Below, one piece after another: positions 27,375 through 35,971 of a stretch of DNA of 64,000 bases (positions within the stretch are counted from its first letter, which is position 1; every line of letters begins with the position of its first letter). The DNA lies in contig NZ_LMKW01000009.1 of the NCBI RefSeq assembly GCF_001421745.1, positions 529,132 through 593,131 on the forward strand, read 5' to 3'. The translations under genes and the position numbers were made by a program. The stretch comes from Sphingomonas sp. Leaf230 (GTDB taxonomy: Bacteria; Pseudomonadota; Alphaproteobacteria; Sphingomonadales; Sphingomonadaceae). Below the pieces are notes generated by a model. It was not told the origin of the DNA. It did no database searches and saw nothing but the letters and a program-made list of their open reading frames with translations.

Positions 27375-27961
27375 GCCCTCAGGAGCAGGTAAAGAACCTG
27401 CAGACCAAGCGCGCCACAGCGAGAGCTCAGCGCGACGCCAACGCCTTGGCAATTACTGCCGATGACGCGGCGCGACAGGTCAACGCGGAAGCTGACGTGC
27501 TGGGCCTCCCGCGCCCTCATGAACAACTGTCCGACGCCAAACGTGCCGATCTGATCGAAGCCCAGGCCGCCTGCGTCCGGATAATCGAATTCGTGGACAA
27601 CCAGATGCCTGGCGCGGTTCAGCAGGTTGAAAATGCCGTTGCCGCCCGACGGAGTGTTCAAGGGCAGCACATACGGGCAGAGCTTGTGCCGCCATTGCTT
27701 GAAGCGGCGCAGGAAGCCGGCGCCGTGTTTGGACGTGCGCTCGCCAGCCTAGCTGCTGCCGAAGATACCGCCTTACGGCTGCAGAGCCGCCTAGGCACGC
27801 CATACGGCCACGGCAACGCGTCAGCACTCTGCGCTGCCATGAGCTCGGCCCAAGCGGCGAACATCTACTGCGACGTCGGGCCAGGGCGCGGGGCTTGGGA
27901 CTGGGCGGGATACTCAGAAACTGCCGCCAAAATCGAAGAACAGATACAGGAGGTTGCATAG
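27371..27961 (+). CDS. Helical hypothetical protein of the island
   Basis: A 196-residue protein starting MSPQEQVKNLQTKRATARAQRDANALAI. Most of it is Ala-rich alpha-helix with coiled-coil character (to about residue 130), then a less regular C-terminus. No known motif is visible. Its ATG lies in the stop of the AlpA-like gene and its stop touches the next GTG, so it belongs to one transcription unit running towards the primase gene. Function unknown. Confidence 0.65.
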   Translation: MSPQEQVKNLQTKRATARAQRDANALAITADDAARQVNAEADVLGLPRPHEQLSDAKRADLIEAQAACVRIIEFVDNQMPGAVQQVENAVAARRSVQGQHIRAELVPPLLEAAQEAGAVFGRALASLAAAEDTALRLQSRLGTPYGHGNASALCAAMSSAQAANIYCDVGPGRGAWDWAGYSETAAKIEEQIQEVA

Positions 27962-28728
27962 TGACCCAACCAGTCAAAAGCGATCCGGTGACGCTGCTGG
28001 CGCTCGGCAACCGTATGGGCCTGCAGGGCTTCGCCACGACAGAGAAGCTAAGCGTCGAAGTTGGCGACGACCAGAAGCGTGGCGCAGGTGCTGCCGCCAT
28101 CGCTGCGGCCAAGCAGGCCGGCCTGAAGGGCTTCACCGTGTCGGCCCCGGCCCAGTCACAGCCGCCCCGCAGCGAAGGCACTATGGCGCTCGCCGTACGG
28201 CTCGGGCTTCCAGGCTTCGTGCCGAAGGAGGCTGCGGCAACCAAGGGCACTCCTACGTCGAAGCCCGCGACAGTCCCGCCGACCATTCGAGTATCGCAGA
28301 CCCCGAGTGCAGCGGCGTCGCATACATCCACATCCCGCGCTGCCGCGCCTGCGCCACAAATGTCGAAGCAACGGTTTGTGTGCGTAGACATTGCCGCTGG
28401 CGGCCTTGATGCGTTCACGGCACTTGAGGGTAAGATGGGCCAACCGTTCGCATCGAACGTCCGCGGTCAATCTTCATGGCTGCAGCGCGACAATCCTGAC
28501 GGCGGCCAGACGCGGGCCTATCCTGCGATGAATACCGACCTCATCAAGCTGGAAGCGATGGGCAGCAACCTAGGAAGCCCCGCGCTGCGCATGAGTGTCG
28601 GTCCGCTACCCCTGAGCCAGTTCGCAATGCACACGTCCGCAGGACCCGTTAAGTCTGGATCGCAGAAGTCAGCATCGGGCATAAACCCCAGCGTACCCGG
28701 TGCCCTCCGTCAGGCGCTGAGACGATGA
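27961..28728 (+). CDS. Hypothetical protein with three LGLxGF-type repeats
   Basis: A 255-residue protein with a GTG start and an AGGAGGTT ribosome site. The N-terminal 100 residues contain three related short units: LALGNRMGLQGFA, AAAKQAGLKGFTV and LAVRLGLPGFVP. An Ala/Pro/Thr/Ser-rich linker (~90-140) leads to a C-terminal part (KQRFVCVDIAAGGLDAFTALEGKMGQ). I do not know the family. The repeats look like small helix-turn units that could bind a partner. Confidence 0.65.
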   Translation: MTQPVKSDPVTLLALGNRMGLQGFATTEKLSVEVGDDQKRGAGAAAIAAAKQAGLKGFTVSAPAQSQPPRSEGTMALAVRLGLPGFVPKEAAATKGTPTSKPATVPPTIRVSQTPSAAASHTSTSRAAAPAPQMSKQRFVCVDIAAGGLDAFTALEGKMGQPFASNVRGQSSWLQRDNPDGGQTRAYPAMNTDLIKLEAMGSNLGSPALRMSVGPLPLSQFAMHTSAGPVKSGSQKSASGINPSVPGALRQALRR

Positions 28729-29021
28729 GGCCGCGCCGCATGATCGCCTGGCCGTTGTGGGAGCAGCGTCGGATCGCAGAACTGCAGGCCGGAGGCATGC
28801 CCCCGGAAGTCGCCCGGTGCATCGGCAAGGCCGAAACAGTCAATCGGCAGCGCATTAGCCGCTGCATTGGCTGGCGAAGGGCTCGGACGGCCGAGTTGGA
28901 CTGCGTCGTCACCGGCGAGACGGTCAAGTTCGTGATTATCGGGGGCCTCGCAGGGCTGACTCCTGCGCAGCGGCAGCGCCTGTTTGCCCTGCCGAACCTA
29001 TCGCCGATGATCACGCCGTAA
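28725..29021 (+). CDS. Small basic hypothetical protein
   Basis: A 98-residue, Arg-rich protein (MRPRRMIAWPLWEQRRIAELQAGGMPPEVARCIG...). The segment ELQAGGMPPEVARCIGKAETVNRQRI could be a helix-turn-helix. It overlaps the previous gene by ATGA and is followed by a perfect hairpin. A DNA-binding role is possible but unproven. Confidence 0.55.
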   Translation: MRPRRMIAWPLWEQRRIAELQAGGMPPEVARCIGKAETVNRQRISRCIGWRRARTAELDCVVTGETVKFVIIGGLAGLTPAQRQRLFALPNLSPMITP

Positions 29022-29045
29022 GGCTTCGTCGACACTAAAAACAGA

Positions 29046-29077
29046 AAGCCGGAGCGAGGATGAAATCGCTCCGGCTT
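29046..29077. terminator. Strong hairpin, terminator-like
   Basis: Twelve-base arms AAGCCGGAGCGA / TCGCTCCGGCTT with an 8-nt loop lie between the small basic gene and the primase gene. Read on the minus strand the stem is followed by a T-rich tract (CTTTCTGTTTTTAG), so it looks stronger in that direction. Confidence 0.6.
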
Positions 29078-29151
29078 CCCTGGATTCTGCGAACCCGTCC
29101 ACACGGAGATACATAGCAGATTCTGGGCCTGACACAAGGCTTAGTTGAATT

Positions 29152-31665
29152 ATGGCTACCCGTTTTAAGCATCTGTCTCTCGTATCTTCTACTGACTCAG
29201 AACCGCAGTCGATCATTGATCAAATCAGCGATCTCGTCGGGGCGGGGTTTGCTGTTCACTGGATCAAACCGCGATCGAAGAAGCCCGCCTACGGTGCGGG
29301 ATGGCCTGATGCGCCTGTCTCTTCATTTGAAACGTTGCGATCAACGTATGTCGACGGTAACAACGTAGGCGTTCGGCTCGGGCAGCCATCTGCTCTTGTT
29401 GGCGGCGGCTACCTTCACGCCATCGACCTCGATATTCGTATTCCCGAGCTCGCAGATGAAGCCTGGGCAGCGTTCGCGGCCCTCTTTCCAAACGTCCGCC
29501 GCGAGGATCTGCCAGAAGTCGCATCGGGTAGTGGTGGTGAGTCACGGCATCTCTATTTTGTCACTGACAGGCCGTTCAATTCGAAGCTGTTGGCACGGTC
29601 TGACGGCAAACACCGTCGCGCGGATGGCGGATGGCCCAATGATTGGGAAATCGAGCTATTTGGGAGTGGTAAGCAAATAGTTCTCCCGCCTTCTATCCAT
29701 CCTGTGACCGGAAAGCCGTATACTTGGGTCCGCGAGTTCGATTTCGACGGCTTCGAACAGCCGTTTATCCCGGCCGCCCACGTCGAGTTGCTGGGCGCCG
29801 TCGATGCGCAGATGCTTCCGTTTGAAGCCATTCCTCCCGCGACGTTTGAACCGGGTCAGTTGGAAAACGAACTGGCGATGATTCCGGTCTCCGATTTGCA
29901 CTACGACGAATGGATCAAGCTCGGCCAGGCGCTGCACCACCAGTTTGGTGGGTCACAGGAGGGCCTGGACCTGTGGGAGAAGCATACCCGCCGGTCGACG
30001 AAATTCACCGGTGACGCCCAGCTGCGCGAAATGCGTCGCATCAAGTGGCGTTCGTTCGGCAAGTATCGCGGCAAACCCGTTACTATACTGACAGTCCGTC
30101 AGTGGTATCGCGATGCATTCCATGTCGCGCAGGTTGCTGACTTGGACGATATGGAGGATCTACCAGTCGAGCTCACCTTACCGACCGGCCCATCGGATTT
30201 TGACGACCTCCTCAATGCGCCTTCCCCAATCGCGTCATCTGATGAATCGGTCTTCGATATCGGGCTCAGCGATACGGCGCCGGACTGGAAGACGCTACTA
30301 GCTATCAACGAGAAGGGCAGCATCGAAGCGAACCTGCACAACCTGCGTCTAATCATCGAAAACGACAAGCGGACTACAGGCGTGATGGCCTTCAATGAGT
30401 TCAGCCAAGAGATTGTGCAGAGGGGTATGCCCGGAGTCCGCTCGCCCAACCGGAAGAACCAAGCGAAGCCCTTCGTCCAGCTGACGGGGCCGATTTGGAC
30501 CCTGCACGATCGTGCGAACGGAGACTTCTGGACCGTCGAGAAAGACAACAGCATCCGCGCGATGATCGAAGCCCCTAAGACGCAGGGCGGTTACGGGATC
30601 AAGGTTTCTGATCGCGACCTACAGGCGGCGATCGAACTCGCCGGTCACAAAATCTGCTTCCATCCCGTACGCGAATATCTGTCGGCCCAACAATGGGATG
30701 GCACGCCGCGGGTCGAGCGGCTGTTCATTGACTACCTGGGCGCAACAGACGACGCCTACGGCCGTGACATCGCACGGCTAATGATGACCGCGGGCGTTGC
30801 TCGGATATTCGAGCCCGGCTGTAAGTGGGACTACGTCGTCATCCTGCAGGGCCTGCAGGGGAAGCGCAAATCTACCTTCATCAGCACGCTGGCAAAGAAC
30901 TGGGCGGCCGAGCTCGAGGGAGACATGACGGACACACGCGCCATGGTCGAGGCGATGCAGAAAGCGTGGATACTCGAAATTCCGGAACTAGCTGGCTTTA
31001 CCCGCGCCGACGTTCGACACATCAAGGGGTTCGTCAGCCGGCAGACGGACAAAGTGCGGCTGGCATATGCCAAACGGGCACAGGAGTATCGTCGGCAATC
31101 TATATTTTGCGGCTCCACCAACGACTTCAAATTCTTGAAAGACGATACCGGCAACCGTCGTTTCTGGCCTATCGGCTGCCACGTCGAGTCGATCGATATT
31201 GATCGACTTCGGGCTGAAGTCGACCAGCTTTGGGCCGAAGCCGTCGTGCTCTACCGCGCCATGCGCGTCGCGCAGCCGTTCGGGGACTTGCCGCTTTATC
31301 TGACCGGCGAGGCTGCACAGGCGATCGCAGTTCAGCATCAGGAGTCAGCGCAGGTGGAAAGCGCGGATGAGGCGCAGGCAGGTCAGATCGGCGCTTGGCT
31401 TGATACGCCGATTATCAGCGGCAGCGTTGATGACGACCGAGACGCTGACGGCAAAGCCATCGTTCGGCACGAGACATGTTTGCTCGAAATCTGGGTCGAC
31501 TGCCTGAAGAAGGACCGCGGACTCTATAACCAGCAGGCCGCGCAGATGCTTGGTCGCGCAATGCGGTTGGTGCCAGGATGGACACCAGAAAAGACGCCTC
31601 GTCGATTTAACAAAGAATATGGAGTGCAGCGTGCAATCACTCGCGACATTGCGACGCTGCCTTAG
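29152..31665 (+). CDS. Bifunctional primase-polymerase / VapE-type helicase replication protein
   Basis: An 837-residue protein in two parts. Residues ~20-240 match an archaeo-eukaryotic-type Prim-Pol domain: the metal-binding D-x-D is in HAIDLDIR (~92-94) and the second motif in ESRHLYFV (~131). Residues ~500-730 match virulence-associated protein E: Walker-A-like LQGLQGKRKSTF (~567-577), acidic ILEIPELAGF (~605) and GSTNDFKFLKDDTGNRRFWPI (~653-673). Together they suit a primase plus ring helicase that starts replication of the excised element, as P4 alpha does. The iteron cluster at 33954-34232 is the likely target. Confidence 0.85.
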   Translation: MATRFKHLSLVSSTDSEPQSIIDQISDLVGAGFAVHWIKPRSKKPAYGAGWPDAPVSSFETLRSTYVDGNNVGVRLGQPSALVGGGYLHAIDLDIRIPELADEAWAAFAALFPNVRREDLPEVASGSGGESRHLYFVTDRPFNSKLLARSDGKHRRADGGWPNDWEIELFGSGKQIVLPPSIHPVTGKPYTWVREFDFDGFEQPFIPAAHVELLGAVDAQMLPFEAIPPATFEPGQLENELAMIPVSDLHYDEWIKLGQALHHQFGGSQEGLDLWEKHTRRSTKFTGDAQLREMRRIKWRSFGKYRGKPVTILTVRQWYRDAFHVAQVADLDDMEDLPVELTLPTGPSDFDDLLNAPSPIASSDESVFDIGLSDTAPDWKTLLAINEKGSIEANLHNLRLIIENDKRTTGVMAFNEFSQEIVQRGMPGVRSPNRKNQAKPFVQLTGPIWTLHDRANGDFWTVEKDNSIRAMIEAPKTQGGYGIKVSDRDLQAAIELAGHKICFHPVREYLSAQQWDGTPRVERLFIDYLGATDDAYGRDIARLMMTAGVARIFEPGCKWDYVVILQGLQGKRKSTFISTLAKNWAAELEGDMTDTRAMVEAMQKAWILEIPELAGFTRADVRHIKGFVSRQTDKVRLAYAKRAQEYRRQSIFCGSTNDFKFLKDDTGNRRFWPIGCHVESIDIDRLRAEVDQLWAEAVVLYRAMRVAQPFGDLPLYLTGEAAQAIAVQHQESAQVESADEAQAGQIGAWLDTPIISGSVDDDRDADGKAIVRHETCLLEIWVDCLKKDRGLYNQQAAQMLGRAMRLVPGWTPEKTPRRFNKEYGVQRAITRDIATLP

Positions 31666-31677
31666 ACCTCCAAGAGA

Positions 31678-31792
31678 GGGTTTGCCTGTCTTCCGACATC
31701 GCCGCGGCCGATGATGGTAAAGGATGCGAACCCTACCTCTAGAATTGAGCCAGTCAGCACTGCATGCGGGTTAGCCTGTCTCCCAGACTTCG
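31678..31792. repeat. Imperfect direct repeat beside the second recombinase gene
   Basis: GGGTTTGCCTGTCTTCC (31678 on) recurs as GGGTTAGCCTGTCTCCC (31768 on), 90 bp away. The second copy contains the last codons of the recombinase. Between them AACCCTACCTCT partly mirrors the AGAGAGGGTT of the first copy. The arrangement could be a recombination site of that enzyme, or a duplication made on its arrival. Confidence 0.35.
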
Positions 31793-33741
31793 TTGAGTAT
31801 CCGCGCGGCGAGTGCGGCCTTATCCTGCGGGAGAAAACGACCATAATGGAGCGCGACCATCTCTGGGGTATCTTGGATGGCGTAGCTGGCCTGCTCGAAC
31901 GACCCCGTAGTCTTGAGGATGTGCGTAGCCAGAACATCGCGGACATTATGCGGGCCATGCGGCAGCAGCCCTGCGATGGCCCCGCGTTTCGTATAAGGAT
32001 TATAGATTCCGTATCGCTGAATAATCAGCCGCCAGGCTTCATAGAATGTCGCGGAGTCATAAGCCGCGTCGCGCGAGGTACGCTTCACCGTTTTCACGAA
32101 AAACGTGCAGGGATCTTCCGCGGCCGCCAGTAGAATTGGCCGATGCTGAGCGATGTAGGCGTCGATATGAGGGTATAGACCGTCGAGATCTGGCAACAGA
32201 AGCCTGAAGGGTTGCCCGCCGAAGAAGGACGAGTTTGCATTCTTGAAGGCGTTTGACGGAATAAGGACTTCCCACTTTGTCTCACGAACGTTCCAACGAA
32301 GTTCGCCACGCTTGAGCGTCTCAAGCTGGCGTTCGGACCGCGGCGTATTGCCGCGCGGACATAAAAGCAGTTGCCGCAAATTCTTCTGACGGACGCCTAG
32401 GTGAAGGCCCATTCGTAACATAAGCATGCCGCGCACGACCTCAGCGGCTGCCTTGGGATAACGTCGCCCGTCCGGGATGCGAGCCGCAATTTCCGCGGTG
32501 ATCAGCCGATAGCTCGCTAGCGGACGGTCGGTTTCGAGAATGGCCAGAATTGGCTCGAACGGGTCGCGGTGCACTCGCGCGACCCGTTGGATTTCTTTGG
32601 CCCGCCGTAGACAGTGATCATGAGCCTGGTCGCAGATGCCGTCCCAGTCGATCCGCGCACGCGCCAAGTCATCGTCGCTTACCAAGCCATCGATTACGGC
32701 TAGATCGAATGCGATCGCAGGGCGCTGCCGCAACCATCCAGTCTCCCGGCGCGTCAGCGCCAAGCCGAACGCCAGCATGTTGACTTCCCAGTTCGTGTAG
32801 AAGCCTCGCTTTGTTTCGCGCCAAGTGAGATACCAGTCCCATACTGACGGCAGGACGAGCAGGCCGAGGGTGAGGCTATCGGACGGCACCCCCCGGCCGC
32901 CGATTGGTGAAGTGGGATCAGCGGTCATCGCCCCGAACAGCAACCCAAGATGTTCGACCTTCTGTGCAACCGTCTCATCGCCCCATACACCTGCTCGTTT
33001 GCTGCCAATCGCGCTCAGTGTGGACGTCTTGAATTGTATCAAATCTTTGACTTCACGGATCAACCGCGGCGGGGTGCGCAAGCCATTCACCTTCGGGTAC
33101 AGCACGGCATCGTCCCACGCCCCGCAGTCGACACCGTCGAGCGGTGGGAAGCGCAGACCATAACGGTGCCTGAGAGATTCGGCCTGATAGCGGCGATAGT
33201 CGGTCGCTCCGGAAACGATCACAGTTCGGACCCAATCGATGATTTCAGCGCGTTCGGCGTCAGGGCGCTGGTCGAGATCGTCGGGCAGATGCCACGCCAT
33301 GCGCCGCCGCTCGGAATCCGCGATGTTCGTAAAACGGTGGCCCCGTGGTGCTTTTGCCGCCGCGATCAGTTTGTCGCGAAAATAGTCGGCCGGCAGACGA
33401 TACCGTTGCTCGACGCGCCCGAGAACCTCGAAGCTCTGTAACGTGGCCGGCAGCCTCTTCCCGATCTTCCAATTGTGGAAGGTCTTGCGATCGAACGCCT
33501 CGCCTGATGCGATGACCGCGCGGTGGAGATGGTGACAGCTATCGCCATGACGTTCGAGATGAAGGGCAAAAGCCTCGGGAAATGTCGGCGGATCGACCCA
33601 TTCGAGGACAAGAGGCTGTGGAAACTCAACAATCGCGCGCGGTTTCGGCCCTCTCTTTTTTGGAAGGGACAACGTGTCTGGCTTGGCAGCAAAGGTGCGC
33701 GCGAGATTACATGGGTCCTTGGGTGAAATGGCAACGGGCAA
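31771..33741 (-). CDS. Large tyrosine-recombinase-like protein
   Basis: About 656 residues from a TTG at 33741 with AGGAG at 7-nt spacing; a GTG at 33846 would add 35 residues but lacks a ribosome site. The C-terminal ~250 residues have the tyrosine-recombinase pattern: Arg in GLHLGVRQKNLRQLLL, H-x-x-R in LLPHGPHNVRDVLATHIL, and the likely nucleophile in EMVALHYGRFLP. The N-terminal ~400 residues match nothing I know. It converges with the primase gene. It may be a second, independent mobility module or a resolvase-like enzyme of the island. Confidence 0.72.
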   Translation of the reverse strand: MPVAISPKDPCNLARTFAAKPDTLSLPKKRGPKPRAIVEFPQPLVLEWVDPPTFPEAFALHLERHGDSCHHLHRAVIASGEAFDRKTFHNWKIGKRLPATLQSFEVLGRVEQRYRLPADYFRDKLIAAAKAPRGHRFTNIADSERRRMAWHLPDDLDQRPDAERAEIIDWVRTVIVSGATDYRRYQAESLRHRYGLRFPPLDGVDCGAWDDAVLYPKVNGLRTPPRLIREVKDLIQFKTSTLSAIGSKRAGVWGDETVAQKVEHLGLLFGAMTADPTSPIGGRGVPSDSLTLGLLVLPSVWDWYLTWRETKRGFYTNWEVNMLAFGLALTRRETGWLRQRPAIAFDLAVIDGLVSDDDLARARIDWDGICDQAHDHCLRRAKEIQRVARVHRDPFEPILAILETDRPLASYRLITAEIAARIPDGRRYPKAAAEVVRGMLMLRMGLHLGVRQKNLRQLLLCPRGNTPRSERQLETLKRGELRWNVRETKWEVLIPSNAFKNANSSFFGGQPFRLLLPDLDGLYPHIDAYIAQHRPILLAAAEDPCTFFVKTVKRTSRDAAYDSATFYEAWRLIIQRYGIYNPYTKRGAIAGLLPHGPHNVRDVLATHILKTTGSFEQASYAIQDTPEMVALHYGRFLPQDKAALAARILNEVWETG

Positions 33742-33745
33742 AAAC

Positions 33746-33776
33746 GGTCTCCTGAGCAAAATTTTGCTCAGACCAA
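33746..33776 (-). promoter_or_regulatory. Perfect 20-bp palindrome over the recombinase ribosome site
   Basis: CTGAGCAAAATTTTGCTCAG occupies 33752-33771 and is perfectly self-complementary. In the minus-strand transcript the flanks GGTCT and AGACC add five pairs, and the Shine-Dalgarno AGGAG falls inside the bulge and 3' side of that stem, seven bases before the TTG start. It could hide the ribosome site, or at DNA level bind a dimeric repressor. Confidence 0.55.
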
Positions 33777-33797
33777 GACGCCTGACGGCGCGCTTCG

Positions 33798-33812
33798 CGC
33801 TAAACTTTAGCG
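33798..33812. promoter_or_regulatory. 15-bp dyad upstream of the recombinase
   Basis: CGCTAAA-C-TTTAGCG is a perfect 7-bp inverted repeat about 27 bp upstream of the 20-bp palindrome. Its size and position suit an operator or part of the promoter. Confidence 0.4.
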
Positions 33813-33953
33813 ACCAGTTGTCCTTCCCAAGGACGAGGACGTTCACTTGCGACCGCCGACAACCGCACTAGGGCGCCCTTAGCCTCCACATACCAGCATT
33901 CGAAACTCCCAGAAAATCTGGCAAAAGGCATGGCTTTCCCCTTCAAACACCGG

Positions 33954-34232
33954 ATTACAGCCCGTTTTGGAGGAATTTCTACCAACCTGTAACGTTGAAA
34001 CCCGCAGGAATCCGCCATTGTTACAGGCGTTACATGTTACAGGTCCCCGACCACAGTCTGTCGCGCTATGAATGCCCACCGTGTACCATCCGCTGTCTCA
34101 ACCACGGTCGTATCCTACCCATAGTTTCACCACTGCCTATTAGACTCCTGTAACACCTGTAACGCTGTAACAATGGCGGATTTCTGCGGGTTTTGGCGTT
34201 ACAGGTCATGTTACAGGGTCGGGGTCTGTAAC
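33954..34232. repeat. Iteron-rich inverted repeat, candidate replication origin
   Basis: Nine copies of CTGTAAC or its complement GTTACAG/GTTACAT lie at 33987, 34020, 34029, 34036, 34148, 34157, 34165, 34198 and 34210, with a further copy at 34226 and a variant ATTACAG at 33954. They fall in two clusters that are inverted copies of each other: 33985-34042 and 34148-34206 match over about 58 bp with few differences, sharing ACCCGCAG and AATCCGCCATTG. A 105-bp AT-richer spacer separates them. Paired iteron clusters on an element with its own primase-helicase recall the ori and crr of satellite P4. No open frame of note crosses the region. Confidence 0.65.
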
Positions 34233-34760
34233 GGCATACGGGTCTAGGCTGCGAATTTCCGCATATTGCCCTGCATCTGGTTTGAAATAGGTCAGAAACA
34301 GGGACTCCGCGTCCCGCGCGGACGGCTACGGACGCTGGAAAGTCCCTTGAGCGGATTGCAGGTGTCCGTGGACGTTCGTGGCCGTCCGCGAGGCGAACAG
34401 ACGTAGGACGATAGGGTGGCGCTGAGACAGCGCGCCACGGCAGTCTAGACCTTTACGGGTTCTAGTGTCCGTTATGCTCCGGCCGCACCGTACCGAGCGA
34501 GCCCGTTGTCTTGAGGTATCTCCTCCAACGTGCATTCATCCTGACACCTTGGCCGAGCCGTCGCATGGCGGGGCCGTTCCATCGGCGGGTTGAAGCATCG
34601 GTTGATCGTCAGAGAATCACGGACCCATCGCGGTCCCTGGTCGATAGCGTTTCGATGTCGATGGGATTAGTGCGCGGGGACAAGACCGTCCTTCGAGAGA
34701 ACTTCAGCCTTCCGATCGGAAACCGACATCCACGACGACGCAAATCATGAGCTTCGCAAT
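34233..34760. other. Intergenic stretch, no confident gene
   Basis: The 79-codon frame at 34511-34750 has no ribosome site or recognisable motif and is not called. The stretch contains short GC-rich words such as CGTCC/GGACG in both directions (34310-34400). From 34671 onward the frame of the diguanylate cyclase is already open, see the next entry. Confidence 0.5.
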
Positions 34761-35669
34761 TTGAGACTGCTGAGCGAGCATTGCGGCGACGTGTTCGCAA
34801 CGGTCGGGCCGGACATGAGGTTTCGCTACGTCTCGCCATCCGTAACGAGGATTTTGGGATGGCCGATAGAGTCCGTGATTGCTCGTGCAGTCACCGATTT
34901 CGTCTTGGACGAGGACGTGCCGATTATCGGAGCTGCGACTGCGCAACTTCGCGCCGGACTCATCAGAAGCGCGATCGTCACCGTTCGCGTCAGGCATCAA
35001 GACGGAACGATCGTTTGGGCCGAGATCACCTCCCGTCCGATCGGTAAACCTGGTTTGGCTGACCTCGGTGAGCGGGCCGTCGTGATACGGGACGTTACCG
35101 AACGGAAGGCGTTGCAGGATGCCCTGACCTCCATGGCGATGAAGGACGGTTTGACCGGCCTTGCCAATCGCCGTGCCTTCGACATCGCGCTTGCGGATGC
35201 CTGGTCGGAGGTGAGGACATCGCGAAGTCAGATGTCGCTGCTGCTGATCGACGTGGACTTCTTTAAGGAGTTCAACGACGCCTACGGGCATCAGACCGGG
35301 GACGACTGCCTCCGTGCGATATCGACAGCGCTTTTAGGACTGCCTCTTGCAGCGGGCGACGTCGTAGCGAGGTATGGCGGTGAGGAACTGGCCGTTATCC
35401 TCCACCGCTCCGGCGCCGCGGAAGCGTTGAAGGTGGCGGGGCTGGCGTGCGACGCGGTACATCGCCTGCAGCTTCCACACAGGCAGCCCCCTACGGCGGA
35501 TGGGATACTGACGATCAGCGTCGGAGCAGCGACGGTCCTTTGGCGGGAAGGTGGGTCCGCAAACATGCCCCACGCACTTATCGCGTCCGCCGATCGCGCG
35601 TTGTATCAAGCCAAGAGCAACGGACGAAACCGAGTATCGACCGGTCTAGTGCTGGGCGCGTCAGCCTAA
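34761..35669 (+). CDS. PAS-GGDEF diguanylate cyclase, possibly 5'-truncated
   Basis: A 302-residue protein. Residues ~1-115 form a PAS domain ending in the typical PAC segment (VRHQDGTIVWAEIT...VVIRDVTERKALQ). Residues ~125-290 form a GGDEF domain with LTGLANRRAFD, DVDFFKEFND and an intact active site ARYGGEEL. It should make c-di-GMP. The frame stays open upstream to 34671 and still encodes PAS-linker-like sequence (HELRNLRLLSE), but there is no ATG. TTG 34761 lacks a ribosome site and the next ATG is at 34815. The gene may have lost its 5' part. Confidence 0.78.
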   Translation: MRLLSEHCGDVFATVGPDMRFRYVSPSVTRILGWPIESVIARAVTDFVLDEDVPIIGAATAQLRAGLIRSAIVTVRVRHQDGTIVWAEITSRPIGKPGLADLGERAVVIRDVTERKALQDALTSMAMKDGLTGLANRRAFDIALADAWSEVRTSRSQMSLLLIDVDFFKEFNDAYGHQTGDDCLRAISTALLGLPLAAGDVVARYGGEELAVILHRSGAAEALKVAGLACDAVHRLQLPHRQPPTADGILTISVGAATVLWREGGSANMPHALIASADRALYQAKSNGRNRVSTGLVLGASA

Positions 35670-35971
35670 CCGGCGGTGCGGGCTAGAGGGTACGCATCTG
35701 GGTCGCTTAGGTCCCGACGCCTTGGGCAGTTCCGCCTACACCCGGCCGTTCATGCTGGCGACCCGAGCTTCCGATAACGGCCATTCGTTAGCGCGATCTT
35801 TCCCGTTTCTCCGACTCCGGTTGGCCATTTCGGGAAAGAGTAATTGGAAACATATTATGGGAAAGGGGTGCCCCGGACAACTCTTGGCGCGAACGCCCGG
35901 GCTACTGTCTCGCTAGGGGTTCCCAAACGAGAAGGGATGAAGCGTTGTCCTTTTTGCGGGATGCAGATTAA
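35670..35971. other. Intergenic stretch with a zinc-ribbon-like fragment
   Basis: No confident gene is present. A plus-strand ATG near 35938 opens MKRCPFCGMQINQ, which looks like the start of a zinc-ribbon protein, but it continues antisense through the LysR gene without family features. It may be a remnant. Confidence 0.4.

Noticed and set aside
34178..34184. TGGCGGA as a third att copy
   Set aside because: Only 7 of 14 bases match. It belongs to the AATCCGCCATTG element inside the iteron clusters.
34511..34750. 79-codon frame before the diguanylate cyclase
   Set aside because: No ribosome site and no recognisable sequence. It overlaps the open upstream part of the cyclase frame.
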